DNA from: Diphasiastrum complanatum
Lineage: Eukaryota; Streptophyta; Lycopodiopsida; Lycopodiales; Lycopodiaceae
Assembly (NCBI GenBank): GCA_029204225.1
Contig: CM055094.1
Coordinates: forward strand, 31,429,427-31,493,426
Direction of reading: 5' to 3'
DNA: 64,000 nt
The position numbers and the translations under genes are program-made. The notes beneath the pieces are model-generated. The model had not been told where the DNA came from, ran no database searches, and saw nothing but the letters and a program-made list of their open reading frames with translations. Shown here piece by piece: positions 1 to 10,433 of this stretch. How positions within the stretch are numbered: position 1 is the stretch's first letter; each line of letters begins with the position of its first letter.

Positions 1-1
1 T

Positions 2-240
2 AACCATGAGATCCAAGATTGCCGAATTCTCAAAGCGAAGAATGCAGCAAAGCAACCTGATCAAGAAGCAAATACAGTTACAGCATCTCCTCAAGTCAAA
101 ATGGACGAAGGCGCTTTTATGGTCAAAGACAAATATGCGAATTTGATGATTCGTGGTTTCTGGATTTCGGAGCTACTCAACATAATTGTTATTCTAATCC
201 TACACATGGTAGCTTCGTGCCACTTTTCAACCAAGCGCAA
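2..240 (+). pseudogene. Copia A gag zinc-knuckle end and protease start (remnant)
   Basis: Position 2 onward encodes the second half of a CCHC knuckle (NHEIQDC), close to the knuckle of copia E (GHEIKDC at about 24.9 kb). A frameshift later, positions 151-183 read SWFLDFGATQH, the copia protease active-site region. The usual D-S/T-G triad is D-F-G here. The frame ends soon after, and the rest of the protease is lost to the internal deletion. Assignment to gag-protease is firm from the motifs; function is excluded. Confidence 0.75.
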
Positions 241-361
241 TGACCAATTATGTGAATCAACAGTTCCTTTCGTACTAAGTTGAATTACTATTGGAGCACC
301 TGGCAATAGTAGGATAAAACTAACCTGTCTTAACAACGACATTGAGCAACAACACATTACC

Positions 362-919
362 TCCTATTCGCCTCAGTCAAATGGTCTTGTTGAGAGAAAG
401 AACAAAACCTTAGTCGAATCGGCAAAGTGCATGTTATCGCATGCGACACTTCCAAAGTCCTTCTGGGATGAAGCTGTTTCAACAGCAACCTATATTTAGA
501 ACAGATGTCCTACTAAAGGTCTCTCAGACAAAACATCATTCGAAGTTTGGACAGGTACCAAACCTTCTTTATCAAACTTACGAGTTTTTGGATGTACTAC
601 TTATGTGCAGATTCCTCACGATCTCAGAAAGAAGCTTGACTTCCAGAGTATCAAATGTATTTTCATTAGCTACACTACTTCAGATCAAGCCTACAAGTTA
701 TTCGATCCCATCGAGTCGAAGATATTCACTAGTCAGGATGTCATCTTCATCGAAAATCAATTTCAAGACCTCAAAGGAAAAGGCACAACCCATCTAGCCA
801 ACCTGTCAGATTCTCTTGACATATTAAACTTTCCAGTTCCTCAGTCGACTACTCCCCTTGAAGGACCAAGCTCATCTACTCTTGACGAACAACAAATCAA
901 TGGCAAATCAGGAAGATGA
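362..919 (+). pseudogene. Copia A integrase C-terminal fragment
   Basis: The frame starting at 362 opens with SYSPQSNGLVERKNKTL, the conserved end of the copia integrase core including the catalytic Glu (VER). It continues into the FGC/KLD..SIKCIFISY module of the integrase C-terminus and the usual 'sRDVIF' segment. An in-frame TAG near 497 interrupts it. The DD part of the catalytic core and the HHCC zinc finger are missing. Confidence 0.8.
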
Positions 920-1089
920 TGGTGTTGCAGTTCGGCAACTACCGTATGATGAAAATGATCAACTTCCTTGTCAGAAGATCATCTAGAGCTAGCAGACCAC
1001 CTATCAGGTATATCGACGAGCTGCAGCTTACCTTGTTCACGAGCCAACGATTGTCGAAGAGGCACTCAGTCAGTCGGATTCAGATCTCT

Positions 1090-2372
1090 GAAAAGAATCT
1101 ATGGATAAAGAGTATTCATCTCTTATCAAGAACCAGACATGGACGATAGTCGAATTACCTGCTAGTAGAAACGTAGTTGATTGCAAATGGATTTTCAAAA
1201 TCTAGTACAAAGCAAACGAAAGCATCGACATAAGAAAAGCCCATATACAATGTCGATTACACTTAGACCTTCAATCCAGTAGTCAAGCATTCTTTTATTT
1301 AACTTTTATTATCGTTTGTTCTGCAACAGATTTGGAAATACATCAAATGATGTACAGACAGCATATCTCAATGGAGTTATTGAAGAAGACATTTACATGT
1401 CTGCTCGAGAATGGTTTCAAAGGATCAGTACTTTTTTTATTGATCACGGCTACACACCTAGCTCTTCAGATTCAAATGTTTATTTCAAGACAGTGCAACA
1501 ATCTTTTATCATTATCACTTTGTACGTAGATTATACATTGCTTTTCAACAACAGTACCGTTCTGCTATCTTCTGTATGCGAAGCTCATTTCTACCTTGGT
1601 ATTCAAATCCACAGAGACAGAAATCGAAAGTTGATCTACATTACTCAACAGAGGTACATCTACAATATGTTAGTCAGATATAATTTGATTAATTGCAAGT
1701 TAGCTCTCTCACCAATGGAACTAGGTCTTAAATTGTCAAAGGACCAGTGTCCTCAAACAATTCAAGAGAAGGAGCAGATGCATGAGTATCCTTACCATTC
1801 TATTATAGGATCTCTTATGTACGCAATGATCTGTACCAGGCCAGACATAGCTTTTGCAGTTAGCTCTCTAAGTTAGTATATGATATAGAGCAGTCGACAA
1901 TGACAAACTCAATTTACTCATTGGTTTTACAGATACAAGTTGGGCACGGATTTACATTCTTCCTCAACAATGGTCGAGTTTCTTAGAACAGTCGCAAGCA
2001 ATCATCGATAGCTCTATCTTCTATAGAATCAGAGTATATCGCAGCCTCACAAGCTAAAAAGGAAGCGATTTGGTTGAGAAACTTACTTTCAGACATAGTC
2101 TAAATCAATATGCCCCGACATTACTATTTTGTAAGAATCAAACTGCCATCGCCTTATCAGCCAATCCTAGATTTCATTTTAAGAGTAAGCACATTGAACT
2201 GAAGTATCACTATGTCAGAAGCAAAGTTCTCAATGAAGAGGTCGGATTGCAGTTTTGTCGAACGCAAAATATGAAAACACATATTTTTACCAAAGCACTA
2301 AGCTTGGATGCACACAAAAAGTTTTGTGCAGAACTAAGTTTAAAGGTCAAGGCATTCATGGATTCAGATTAA
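1090..2372 (+). pseudogene. Copia A reverse transcriptase and RNase H (decayed)
   Basis: The RT start is recognisable at about 1090-1200 (MDKEYSSLIKNQTWTIVELP, then CKWIFK). A second stretch at 1316-1876 has VQTAYLNG and the catalytic box at 1523-1534. That box reads YVDY where copia RT has YVDD, so one catalytic Asp is lost. HFYLGIQI and the 'SIIGSLMYA..TRPDIAFAVS' segment follow. RNase H is split by stops; its end at 2070-2372 has the SKHIELKYHYVR motif. RT and RNase H would copy the element's RNA, but this copy cannot. Confidence 0.85.
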
Positions 2373-2379
2373 GGGGGAG
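2369..2379 (+). other. Copia A polypurine tract
   Basis: TTAAGGGGGAG lies directly before the LTR start TGTTGG, just after the RNase H stop. This is the expected place and composition for a plus-strand primer. Confidence 0.8.
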
Positions 2380-3250
2380 TGTTGGATTATTCTCTTTCTT
2401 ACTAATCGACTTTTTAATCTTCATCCAACTGTTTATCCAATTCTGTGGATTTTCCCGTGTCTTTATATAGTCTGCAGAATTACAAGTGTTTTTACATAGT
2501 CTGCAGAAATACACGGAGTTTGAAAACAGTGTCGCATTTTCTCTCTCTACAAACCCGACAGTTTCGCCTGTCAAGAAGTGCATGTAAAAATGCAGTGTCG
2601 TCTTTTTCGTCTATCAGGAATTACGTGCAAAAATGCAGTGTCGCATTTTTCGCATTTTTTGCCTGTCAGAAATTACGAGTAAAGCAACTTCTGAGAAGAA
2701 CTGGATGAATGCCAGTGGACTCCAGCCAACTGGCAATCGCATTTGACGACCTAATTACTTAGTGTAAATGCACTAATCATACATCTCAATATCAGTAGAA
2801 TGATCAATCAACATTGTGAATTGTGAAGGAGTTGAGTGTTGTTACACGACGCTTCCTACGCTCTCATCAAACACATCGTTGTCACAATCAGAAAGTATTG
2901 TTGTTAGCTCTCCATCAAGCTTTCAACCTTGAACTCTCTTGAACATTCTAGCTTAGCTTTTAGAGATTTATTTTAGAGTTGTTATTTGCACTACTGCTTA
3001 TCAGCAGAGTTGCTTATTTTAGACTTATTCTCAGTTACTCAGACACAACTTTAGAATGCACAGTTTTTATCCTTTATTGTTTTGCGCTCATTAGCATCCG
3101 ATCTTGTTTTTGTGAATCGATACTATTTCCTTATTGCGTTCAGTTGTGTCAGAATGCATGCATCTCTGTATTGCTTTTGTAACTGATAGAAATTGTCTAA
3201 GAATTGAATACTTTATGTTTGGCTACGTAATCACTTAGTATCTAGCAAAA
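2380..3250 (+). repeat. Copia A 3' LTR (right edge approximate)
   Basis: It begins TGTTGGATTA right after the polypurine tract. The region holds short tandem duplications (2450-2520 and 2528-2683). No second LTR copy is in the window to fix the end, and the 3' LTR of copia B abuts it in the opposite orientation. Confidence 0.6.
2528..2683 (+). repeat. Tandem repeat inside copia A LTR
   Basis: Three consecutive copies start with CAGTGTCG and share a CTGTCA(A)GAA-type middle. The last two units are about 43-44 bp; the first is longer (about 65 bp) through an insertion. A related two-copy repeat, GTCTGCAGAA(T/A)TACA, lies just before at about 2460-2515. Confidence 0.7.
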
Positions 3251-3807
3251 GTTAGTTGCTAGTGAGAACTTTTTCGCACGTGTGAACCAGCTGCAAGTAC
3301 AAGGATCAAGGAAATGAATGTTTGCACACTAAACTAGCTTCTATTCCAAAAACAAAGAGATGAAAAACATTGGCAAGCTAGTTAGCAAGAAGGCAAGAGC
3401 ATTCATCACAATCTAACTATCATTACACCTCCAATGGATCAAATGGAAGCTTTACTTGAATAAGTGTATTCTTGAGGTACAAAGCCACCTTATTTATAAT
3501 ACAAGAGGTCTTCTAGAACTCGTGGAGAGAGAAAGCAACCTAGATGCCACATTGCCTCTACCTCTCTACTAGATGACAAAAAGAGAAATGGATAAGACTT
3601 GAGAATCTCTCTTTTTGAGTATCCTTGACCTACAAGAGTAGCCTCACATGCTTCTTGATAGGTTCTAGACCTACACATCACTATGGAGACTAAAAATCTA
3701 TCTTGACTCAACTTGAAAAGTTACTAGACTAGTCTACCTCAAGTTTGGACAAACCCCAAAGCTTGAATCTCTAAGTTTAATATTATTTTAATTTTACAAT
3801 ATTTTCA
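3250..3807 (-). repeat. Copia B 3' LTR (left edge approximate)
   Basis: The LTR starts at 3807 on the minus strand with TGAAAATATTG, next to the polypurine tract AAGGAGGAGAG (3808-3818). A TATA-like TATAAATAAGG is present at about 3490-3500. A CACGTGTGAA motif at 3279-3288 links it to the leaders and LTRs of copia D and F. Confidence 0.6.
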
Positions 3808-3809
3808 CT

Positions 3810-4438
3810 CTCCTCCTTAAAATGAAAATAATATCTACAATACTAAGGACTTGGAGATCAAGGCTTGATCTATGTTTTTCAAAGTCCTTCTTAGCTAGAG
3901 GCTTGGTGAGCAAATCTGCATGACAATTTGAAGTTGATACATGCTCAAGGAGAATCTCACCATCCATAACTTTTTCTCTTATATAGTGGTGTGCTACCTC
4001 TATGTGTTTACTTCTTGCATGGAAGATTGGATTACTTGCAAGATATTGGGACGAGATGCTATCACATTTGATGCAAGGTATTTCCTCCTCTTGAATGATC
4101 CCGAGCTCCACTAGTAGTCTTTTGATCCAAATGACTTCCTTTGTTGTGATAGTCAAAGCCCTGTACTCGGCTTCACATGATGATAAATAGATAGTGTCTT
4201 GCTTCTTAGATTGCCAAGAGACAAGATTACCTCCCAAAAATATTGTGTAAGCACTTGTGGACTTTCTATCCACCTTATCACCTGCAAAATCTGAATCTGA
4301 AAAGGCAATAAGACTTAGATCATGTCTCTTAAAACAAAGTCCATAGTCTTGAGTGGATGCAACATACCTTAAGATCCTCTTTCTCTTTTTCCAATCATGG
4401 ATCTTTGGATTTTGCATGCGTTGACTAAGCTTGTGCAC
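3810..4438 (-). pseudogene. Copia B RT C-terminus and RNase H
   Basis: The minus-strand frame holds the RT-RNase H connector (KRKRILRYVASTQDYGL), then DSDFAGD..RKSTSAY, the QDTIYLSSCEAEY RNase H core, SKHIEVAHHYIREKV and 'DLLTKPL'. This is the standard copia C-terminus in good condition. Upstream it joins at 4402 to a rearranged junction, so it is cut off from a working RT palm. Confidence 0.85.
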
Positions 4439-4594
4439 ACTAAAACTAAGATCGGCCCTAGTGATAGTGAGCCATATTAAAGAGCCTATTAGACTTCTAA
4501 AAAGTGTGATGTCCTCAAAGCATGCTTCATCACAAGTTTTTGTGTCTTTAACATTAGAAACTTAAGATCCTCTTTCCCTTTTTCCAATCATGGA
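4374..4594 (-). repeat. 28-bp direct repeat at the RT deletion junction
   Basis: GATCCTCTTTCTCTTTTTCC (4374-4393) recurs at about 4566-4585 with one change, and both copies continue into AATCATGGA. The repeats bracket a 160-bp piece of RT connector. Beyond the right copy the RT sequence jumps to the N-terminal palm. The YVDD region is absent between them, as expected for a deletion or duplication at short homology. Confidence 0.7.
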
Positions 4595-4805
4595 GTTCTT
4601 TTCAAAAGTAACCATACTTTTGATCCTTTGCCATTCACAACAAAACCTAGAGGTTGATGCATATATATTTCTTCTTCTAAGTAACCATTCAATAAAGCAT
4701 TGGAAACATCAAGTTGAAGCATTTTCTAATCATAAAAACAACAAATAGTGATGAGAATTCTAATGGTTACCATCTTTGCCACCGGAGCAAAGGTTTCTTC
4801 ATAAT

Positions 4806-5783
4806 CTATGCCTTTGATTTGGGCATAGCCTTTAGCACAAAGCCTTGATTTGAACTTATTGATTGATCCATCATGAGCTTGATTCTATAGACCCACTTGC
4901 ATCCAATGACATGCTTGTCATTAGGTGGATCTACAAGTTGCCAAGTCTCATTTTGCATCAAAGCTTCATACTCGGCCTCCATAGCTTTGATCCAATCCTT
5001 TGAATAAAGAGCTTCCTCCACACTTGATGGTTCTTCAATGGAAGTGTGAAAAGCATGTAGAGAACTTGAATCCTCCACTTGTTTGCCTTTTTCCAAGTAG
5101 GTGAGTCTTCTAGGCTCGGATCTCTCTCGGGTTGATCTTCCTGGAGTCATTGGTAGACTCGGCTTCTCTTGTGATCTTGGCCCCAACAAGTCTTCATCTT
5201 GATCAATACTTGATGAAGAGACTCCTCCTTGATGAATAAGCTCTTGAGATTCCTGCACATTGTCCTTCATGTACATTTGATCTTCATGGAAGATCACATC
5301 TCTACTTATCATAGTTTGATTAGTAGATGGAATAAAAATCCTATAGGCTTTACTTGAATAGCCTATCATAAAGCCTTTAAGAGCATTAGCATCTTCTTTT
5401 TTTCTTGTTTCAAGAGGTACATGTACAAAGCATACACATCCAAATGTTCTAAGATGACTGATCTTGGGTTTCCTTCCATGCAACTTTTCATAAGGTGAAA
5501 TATCTTCTATAGCATGATTTGGCAAAAAATTGCAAAGGTAGTTAGCACATCCTATTGCTTCTCCCCAAAAATCTTTAGAAAGAGAGGCTTCTAGTCTAAG
5601 TGCCTTTGCACATTCACATAGAGTTCTATTTTTTCTTTCGGCTACTCCATTAGATTGAGGAGAGTAGGAGCAAGTGAAATCTCTTCTAATGCCAAAATCA
5701 TTACAAAAGTTTATGAACTTTGTGGAGATGTATTCACCTCCATTATCACTCCTCAAAGCTACAAGATAGTTGATTCTCAACAA
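4806..5783 (-). pseudogene. Copia B integrase C-terminal half and RT start
   Basis: The frame begins in the integrase core with the catalytic region RSDNGGEY...YSPQSNGVAERKNRTL (D and E residues present). It has the FGC/KGFMIGYSSKAYRI C-terminal module and 'MISRDVIFHE', then the linker and the RT start WIKAMEAEYEALMQNETW. A further 250 bp to the left keep IKGIDYEETFAPVAKM and a degraded LDVSNALLNG before the deletion. It overlaps the upstream frame by 38 bp through a frameshift at about 5760. Confidence 0.88.
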
Positions 5784-6345
5784 AAGCTTTGAACTTCACA
5801 AAAGTTTCATATGCTAATGCTTTAGAAGATAAGAGGTAAACCCAACAAAAACGTGAGTAATCATCAATAAATGTTATAAAACATGTAGCTCCACCCTTGC
5901 TCTTGGTGGATGAGAAATGGATGTCACTATGGATGAGTTCCAAAGGCGATTTGGACTTGATGGTTGATCTTTGACGTGGCCTTGCATGTGATTTGGCCAA
6001 TGCACATGCATCACAAGGACTTGGCTCCTTGATCATGGATTTAGGCAAACCATGAGCTAGCTCCAACTTGCACATAGATTGCATGGCCTTGGCGTTGGGA
6101 TGGCCCAACCTCCTATGCCATAGATCTTCACTTGAGAGCTTTCCTTGTAGCACAATATCCGAGCAAAGATTAGCATTTTCATTTCCATCAAGCTTGAATA
6201 ACCTTCCAAAACGAGAACATGATGCTATTATATCATCATCTTTTGTGATCAAGCAAGTACCATCTTTAAAATCTACTTGTAGAACATCATCATTGAGTTG
6301 GCCTACACTTATTAGATTTTTAGTCAAACTAGGAACATAGAGCAC
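5746..6345 (-). pseudogene. Copia B protease end and integrase N-terminus
   Basis: It carries the LYVPSLTKNLISVGQL protease C-terminus, then the integrase zinc finger (LWHRRLGHPN ... CDACALAKSH, HHCC complete). The first catalytic Asp follows (LIHSDIHF) and then 'FIDDYSRFCWVYLL'. A stop at 6379-6381 separates it from the protease active site. All visible integrase residues of this half are intact. Confidence 0.88.
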
Positions 6346-6378
6346 ATCATTGAGATCAAGCTTATCTAGAGATATGCT

Positions 6379-7434
6379 TCATGTGCCTTCTATCATGCAT
6401 TCCTCATCATTTGCTATATAGATACAACTTCTAGATCCTTTGTCTGGTACAAGATTGCAAAAGTTTTTATCACTACTCATGTGGGATGAGGCACCACTAT
6501 CTAGCCACCATACATTGGAATGCTTGAAAGAGGAAGATGAAAAGTTAGACATCATAAGTGAATCTTCTTTGTCACAAGGAGATTCATCTTCACAAGTGAT
6601 GTTGGCTTGCTTTTTCCTTTTGTAGCATTGAGAGGCAAAATGCCCCTTTTTGCCACATGATAAACAAGTAACCTTGTACTTGTTCTTCTTCACATTGGAT
6701 GAGCTTGGTTCCTCCTCGGATGTCTTCTCCATTGCTCTTGTGTTGTCCTTGGAGCTCTTGCCATTCTTCTTGTCTTTTTTCTTCTCCTTGGATTTGGTGA
6801 AGAGTGCTTGATCACTTCCTCCATCTTTGAGAGATAATCTCTCAAATCTTGTAATTCGAGTTTGATGCCTATACTCCTCGGCTATCAAGACTCCTTGCAA
6901 GGCTTCTAAAGAGGGTAAGTCCTCTTTAATTGCATGAGATTGGACAATGGTATCAAAATCTTCACTTAGTCCATTAAAGATAACTTGAACTATTTCCTTG
7001 GATTTGATAGAATCATCTATGCAACAAAGATCTTTATGGAGATCCTTAACTCTAGAAACATAGGATGAAGCACTTTCATCCTTTCTTTGAAAAATTTGAA
7101 GGATCATATTTCTTAGAGTAAGGATTCTAGAAGTGTTTTTAGACTCGTAAATAGATTGAAGAGTACTCCATGCTTCTTGAGCATTGACACAAGAACTAAT
7201 CTCTCTTAGGACTTCATTGGAGACATTTAGCTTTAAAACATGAAGAGCAACTCGTGCTCTTTTCTTGAATTTGGGAATTTCTTGAGGATTATTCGGTTCC
7301 TCCTCATTCCCATTCACTATATCTATTAGATCTTGAAGTACAAGAATTGATTCTATCCTCACTTTCCATGTACTATAATTTGTAGAGGTGAGTCTTTCAC
7401 CTTGTTCTAATAGATAAGATCCCATTGAAGTCAT
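6379..7434 (-). CDS. Copia B gag with zinc knuckle and protease start
   Basis: The 351-residue frame starts MTSMGSYLLEQGERLTSTNY. It contains the UBN2-type gag domain (residues about 20-200), a basic linker, the zinc knuckle CLSCGKKGHFASQC (about 255-268) and the protease active site WWLDSGASSHM (about 310). A TGA follows shortly after. Gag packages element RNA into virus-like particles in the cytoplasm. The gag part is undamaged; the full polyprotein is not produced. Confidence 0.85.
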   Translation of the reverse strand: MTSMGSYLLEQGERLTSTNYSTWKVRIESILVLQDLIDIVNGNEEEPNNPQEIPKFKKRARVALHVLKLNVSNEVLREISSCVNAQEAWSTLQSIYESKNTSRILTLRNMILQIFQRKDESASSYVSRVKDLHKDLCCIDDSIKSKEIVQVIFNGLSEDFDTIVQSHAIKEDLPSLEALQGVLIAEEYRHQTRITRFERLSLKDGGSDQALFTKSKEKKKDKKNGKSSKDNTRAMEKTSEEEPSSSNVKKNKYKVTCLSCGKKGHFASQCYKRKKQANITCEDESPCDKEDSLMMSNFSSSSFKHSNVWWLDSGASSHMSSDKNFCNLVPDKGSRSCIYIANDEECMIEGT

Positions 7435-8030
7435 ATCTAGAAATTGATTTTGGCTTTCTAAATGAATGTTTTTAGAGGTTCAAAACTAATCAAATGTAGA
7501 CTATTGATTACTTGGAATCAAGTAACAAATGATTGAGAACTCAAAGAAGGGCAAAAGTTCCAATTTCTAGGTGCTAGACAAAATTTGCATTAAATTTTTC
7601 AAAGCAAAAGTGGATGAAGTAAATCTGAGTTCACACGTGTGAAATAGCTTTAAAAAATCAGATTTATCATTTAGAAAGTTTATCCATTCATAGGATCATA
7701 GATCCAAACAATTCTTCTTGGATTGAAGAAAATTGAAAAATAGTCAAAATTTGTTATTTTTGACTCCTACAATAAAGGATCTTAGATAGTACAGCCTTCA
7801 AGCATGTAAAACTCTATTTTTCTTCTTCAATATGCCTCACTTGAATGTCAAGAACTCTCCTTAGGTTCCACAAATCCTCTCGAGGTCACTTGCATCACAA
7901 ACTAGCCTTGATTAGCTTCCTATTCATATGCTACATGGATGGAAGAGATGAGAAGTAACATAGCCCCCACTCTATCTCAATTAGAGGCCTCACACGTGAT
8001 GCTACAGTAGGCCGTACAGCTCTGAAATCA
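7435..8030 (-). other. Copia B leader with degenerate iMet primer site
   Basis: About 590 bp lie between gag and the primer site at 8030-8019 (TGATTTCAGAGC on the minus strand, compared with the usual TGGTATCAGAGC). The leader holds TTCACACGTGTGAA at 7631-7644 and CACACGTGAT at 7991-8000. The copia F leader has a similar length and the same motif. Confidence 0.65.
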
Positions 8031-8583
8031 AAGAAAAAGATATGTTAATAAGTGATGATAAGAGTGAATCTAGTTATCTCAAAATCGAGTGCTAGTAAGA
8101 GGCAAAATTTCATCAACAATTCTTCTTACTATGGATACACTCTATCTTTGGATTTAGCCAACACGAATCGACAGTGTGTCCTTCGCGTTTGCATCTCACA
8201 TACTTACATGTCGACGTTCTGCTTCGGCTTTCCTTTGTTCTTCCATCTGCCTTGCTGGTTCCCTCTGTTTGCTGGTCTTGATCCTGCCTTTGATCTGGCT
8301 CCCTCTTAGGCCTGAACTGCTTCTTTGGCTTCTCCTTTTGTTGTAGAGAGCTTGGTCAGAAGCGTCCTTGTGATCAAGGTGCTCACGAGCTTCGACTTCT
8401 TATCAAATCTCGATCACTGCCTTTTCGAGTATCATAGGTGGATCCTTTGCTAGCAACGTTCAGGTTGTCTGGAAAGATCTTGGTAAAGCTCGTAACAGGT
8501 AAGTGAGCTGCTTCTCCGCTGATACTGCATTCTCTGTTCCGACGTTGTATAACGAAAGAAACATATCATCTTTCTGATACCAC
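8031..8583 (-). pseudogene. Copia C gag fragment and primer site
   Basis: Minus-strand reading gives a lysine/arginine-rich gag tail and a broken CCHC knuckle (C..CKREGH....C) near 8130-8180. Upstream is an 'IFPDNLNVASKG' stretch at about 8420-8490. A primer-site match (TGGTATCAGAAAG) lies at about 8582-8570, right next to the LTR. The rest of the element is missing to the left, where copia B begins. Confidence 0.6.
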
Positions 8584-9067
8584 TGATGACAGTTGTAATA
8601 AGCCCGGATGTGAGTTTGATTCTGTCTACTGTTCTACTATCGACTACAACAGATCAACGATCCTTCAGAACATGGACAGGTACTGTTGACCTGTGTTGTA
8701 ATTTGTTTTTAACATTTAACAAGATAGAACCAGTATGCAAAATGAATAGTAAACAGTTGATTACGAACAGATAACAGTCGGACAATCAGGCATTCAATGA
8801 CATTTAAGATAAGAAAATCATCTACATAACATCTATTGTATTAACAGTGAATTTTTTTAGCGCTGTTGTGACAAACCCACACAGCGCGTCGGTGTGAGAG
8901 GCACTATCACTCTCACGAACTGTATATAGTCGTCTCGCTTACTAGCGGACTTCTTGGACATCGGCGAAAATGTCTGTTTTTGCAATTTTTTGAAGGGATT
9001 TGGACCTATTTGTTGTTCCTTCTACCTATAATTGAATCAGTTTATGGAGTGAGTTTAAAATCCAACA
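8584..9067 (-). repeat. Copia C 5' LTR
   Basis: On the minus strand it starts TGTTGGATTTTAAAC at 9067, like the copia A LTR start, and ends at the primer site. It holds a GC-richer block, GTCCGCTAGTAAGCGAGACG (about 8950-8931), that recurs at 63340-63360 on the plus strand. A CGCTGTGTGGGTTTGTCACA hairpin region at about 8890-8867 also recurs there. Confidence 0.65.
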
Positions 9068-9239
9068 ACTAATAGAATCATTAATTAACTATGTCTACAA
9101 TAGTTGTTACAACTACTTTTTTGTGTTGGATGTCTAAAGCACTAGGAGGCAATCTTGAACTATCATTAACAATTATAGAATTCCAACTTAGGCATCAACA
9201 AATATCTAGTCAAGGTTCAAGCCTCATGCTCTATTTATT

Positions 9240-9430
9240 GGTCGTGCAATTGCCAACTCAAGTTTGAGACCTATTGACTATTCAAACTCATCAGAAATGA
9301 GCTAAAATCATTAGGCCTAGCCTCCACACGTGGGAACATGCTCCACACATGTGAGATTTGCACATGTACATGAAAGTATAAACTAATCAAGCTAGATTTT
9401 GCAAAATCTTCACAGGGGTATGGAATATCT
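9240..9430 (-). repeat. Diverged LTR fragment of the copia F type
   Basis: CTCCACACGTGGGAACA followed by CTCCACACATGTGAGAT (about 9327-9361) matches the reverse complement of the copia F LTR at about 46409-46441, in the same order and spacing. No boundaries are visible. Confidence 0.5.
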
Positions 9431-10217
9431 TTCAAAGAATTTATTTTGAATTTGTGTATGTCTTCATTTGTGTGTGTGTTCCATCATGACATCAATTAAG
9501 GATGTTCATAAACATGGTATCCTATTGTCACATGACTTGTTTTAGTTCATAGCATCTAATTTTTTTATCCCAAAAGCTATTTGCAATCATCTTATTGCTT
9601 TCTCATTTGAACACCCATGAATCCCGAACTAGACCAACTTGGTGAAGGTCTAATAGCGTCTAATCCACCAAAAGATTAATCATCTATGCTTAATTTGTCT
9701 TAAGCATTGATCAACATTCAAAACCATATGTTTCCAAAAAGGGATATTTCATCTACGACATTCACACTTCTCAAGAACATTGCAATCAAATATATTTGGA
9801 AATTTCTCGATAGCATTCTAGAACAGAGATAAACAATCAAGATGCAATAGTAGTTTATCGCAAGCAAGTTTTGATACCACACTTGCCAAAGTTGATACTA
9901 GTCTAGAAGTTATATAAATGAGTGAAAAGCAGTCATCAAGTCTTAATATCATAATATTGATAGGTCTTGTGGCTAGAATATCTAGTATTCAAAACTTGTC
10001 AAAGTAATCAATTTGTTTAGTATACATTATAACTACTTGACTCATAAAAGGACAAGACAATAATAGATAATGTACAATCCAAGATAAGATATTAATTATG
10101 TCAATAGTGATTCAGAAACAATGAAAAACTAGTCTTGTTGGTGAAGTGTTACATGGCAAATTAAACCAAGTGTAGTTGGGTTCTTGAGGGGAATCCTCTC
10201 CCAACTCACGAGTGGGG

Positions 10218-10218
<1 letters not shown>
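9431..10218. other. No gene recognised
   Basis: AT-rich sequence without a supported frame, primer site or repeat boundary. Confidence 0.5.
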
Positions 10219-10268
<50 letters not shown>

Positions 10269-10337
10269 CTAAGAGATATAAGTAAAACATTACAAAGCAA
10301 GAATTAACTTGACCAATAATTAATTTTGTGTGTGATG

Positions 10338-10423
<86 letters not shown>

Positions 10424-10433
10424 GTGTGTGTGT
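10219..10433. repeat. Compound microsatellites (TG)24, then (GA)26(TG)20
   Basis: (TG)n runs at 10219-10266. After a spacer, (GA)n at 10340-10391 passes directly into (TG)n at 10393-10433. HTHTHT/SLSLSL frames across them are artefacts of the repeats. Confidence 0.97.

Larger units (their letters stand above)
1..3250 (+). mobile_element. Copia A: degenerate Ty1/copia retrotransposon, cut by the window edge
   Basis: Pieces of gag, protease, integrase, reverse transcriptase and RNase H follow one another in Ty1/copia order on the plus strand. They end in a polypurine tract and an LTR that starts TGTTGGATTA. The left side lies outside the window. A large internal deletion removes the integrase zinc finger and most of its catalytic core between about 240 and 362. 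Several stops and frameshifts interrupt every domain, so this copy cannot be autonomous. The right LTR edge is not resolved because the 3' LTR of copia B, in the opposite orientation, begins somewhere near 3250. Confidence 0.85.
3250..8030 (-). mobile_element. Copia B: nearly complete Ty1/copia, RT deleted
   Basis: Read on the minus strand, the order is a degenerate primer site (8030-8019), a 590-bp leader, gag, protease, integrase, partial RT, RNase H, polypurine tract and 3' LTR. The 5' LTR is absent: right of the primer site lies sequence of another copia (C). An internal deletion removes the catalytic half of RT. Gag is of the same lineage as copia D and F (shared 'TSTNYSTWKVR'). Confidence 0.88.
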
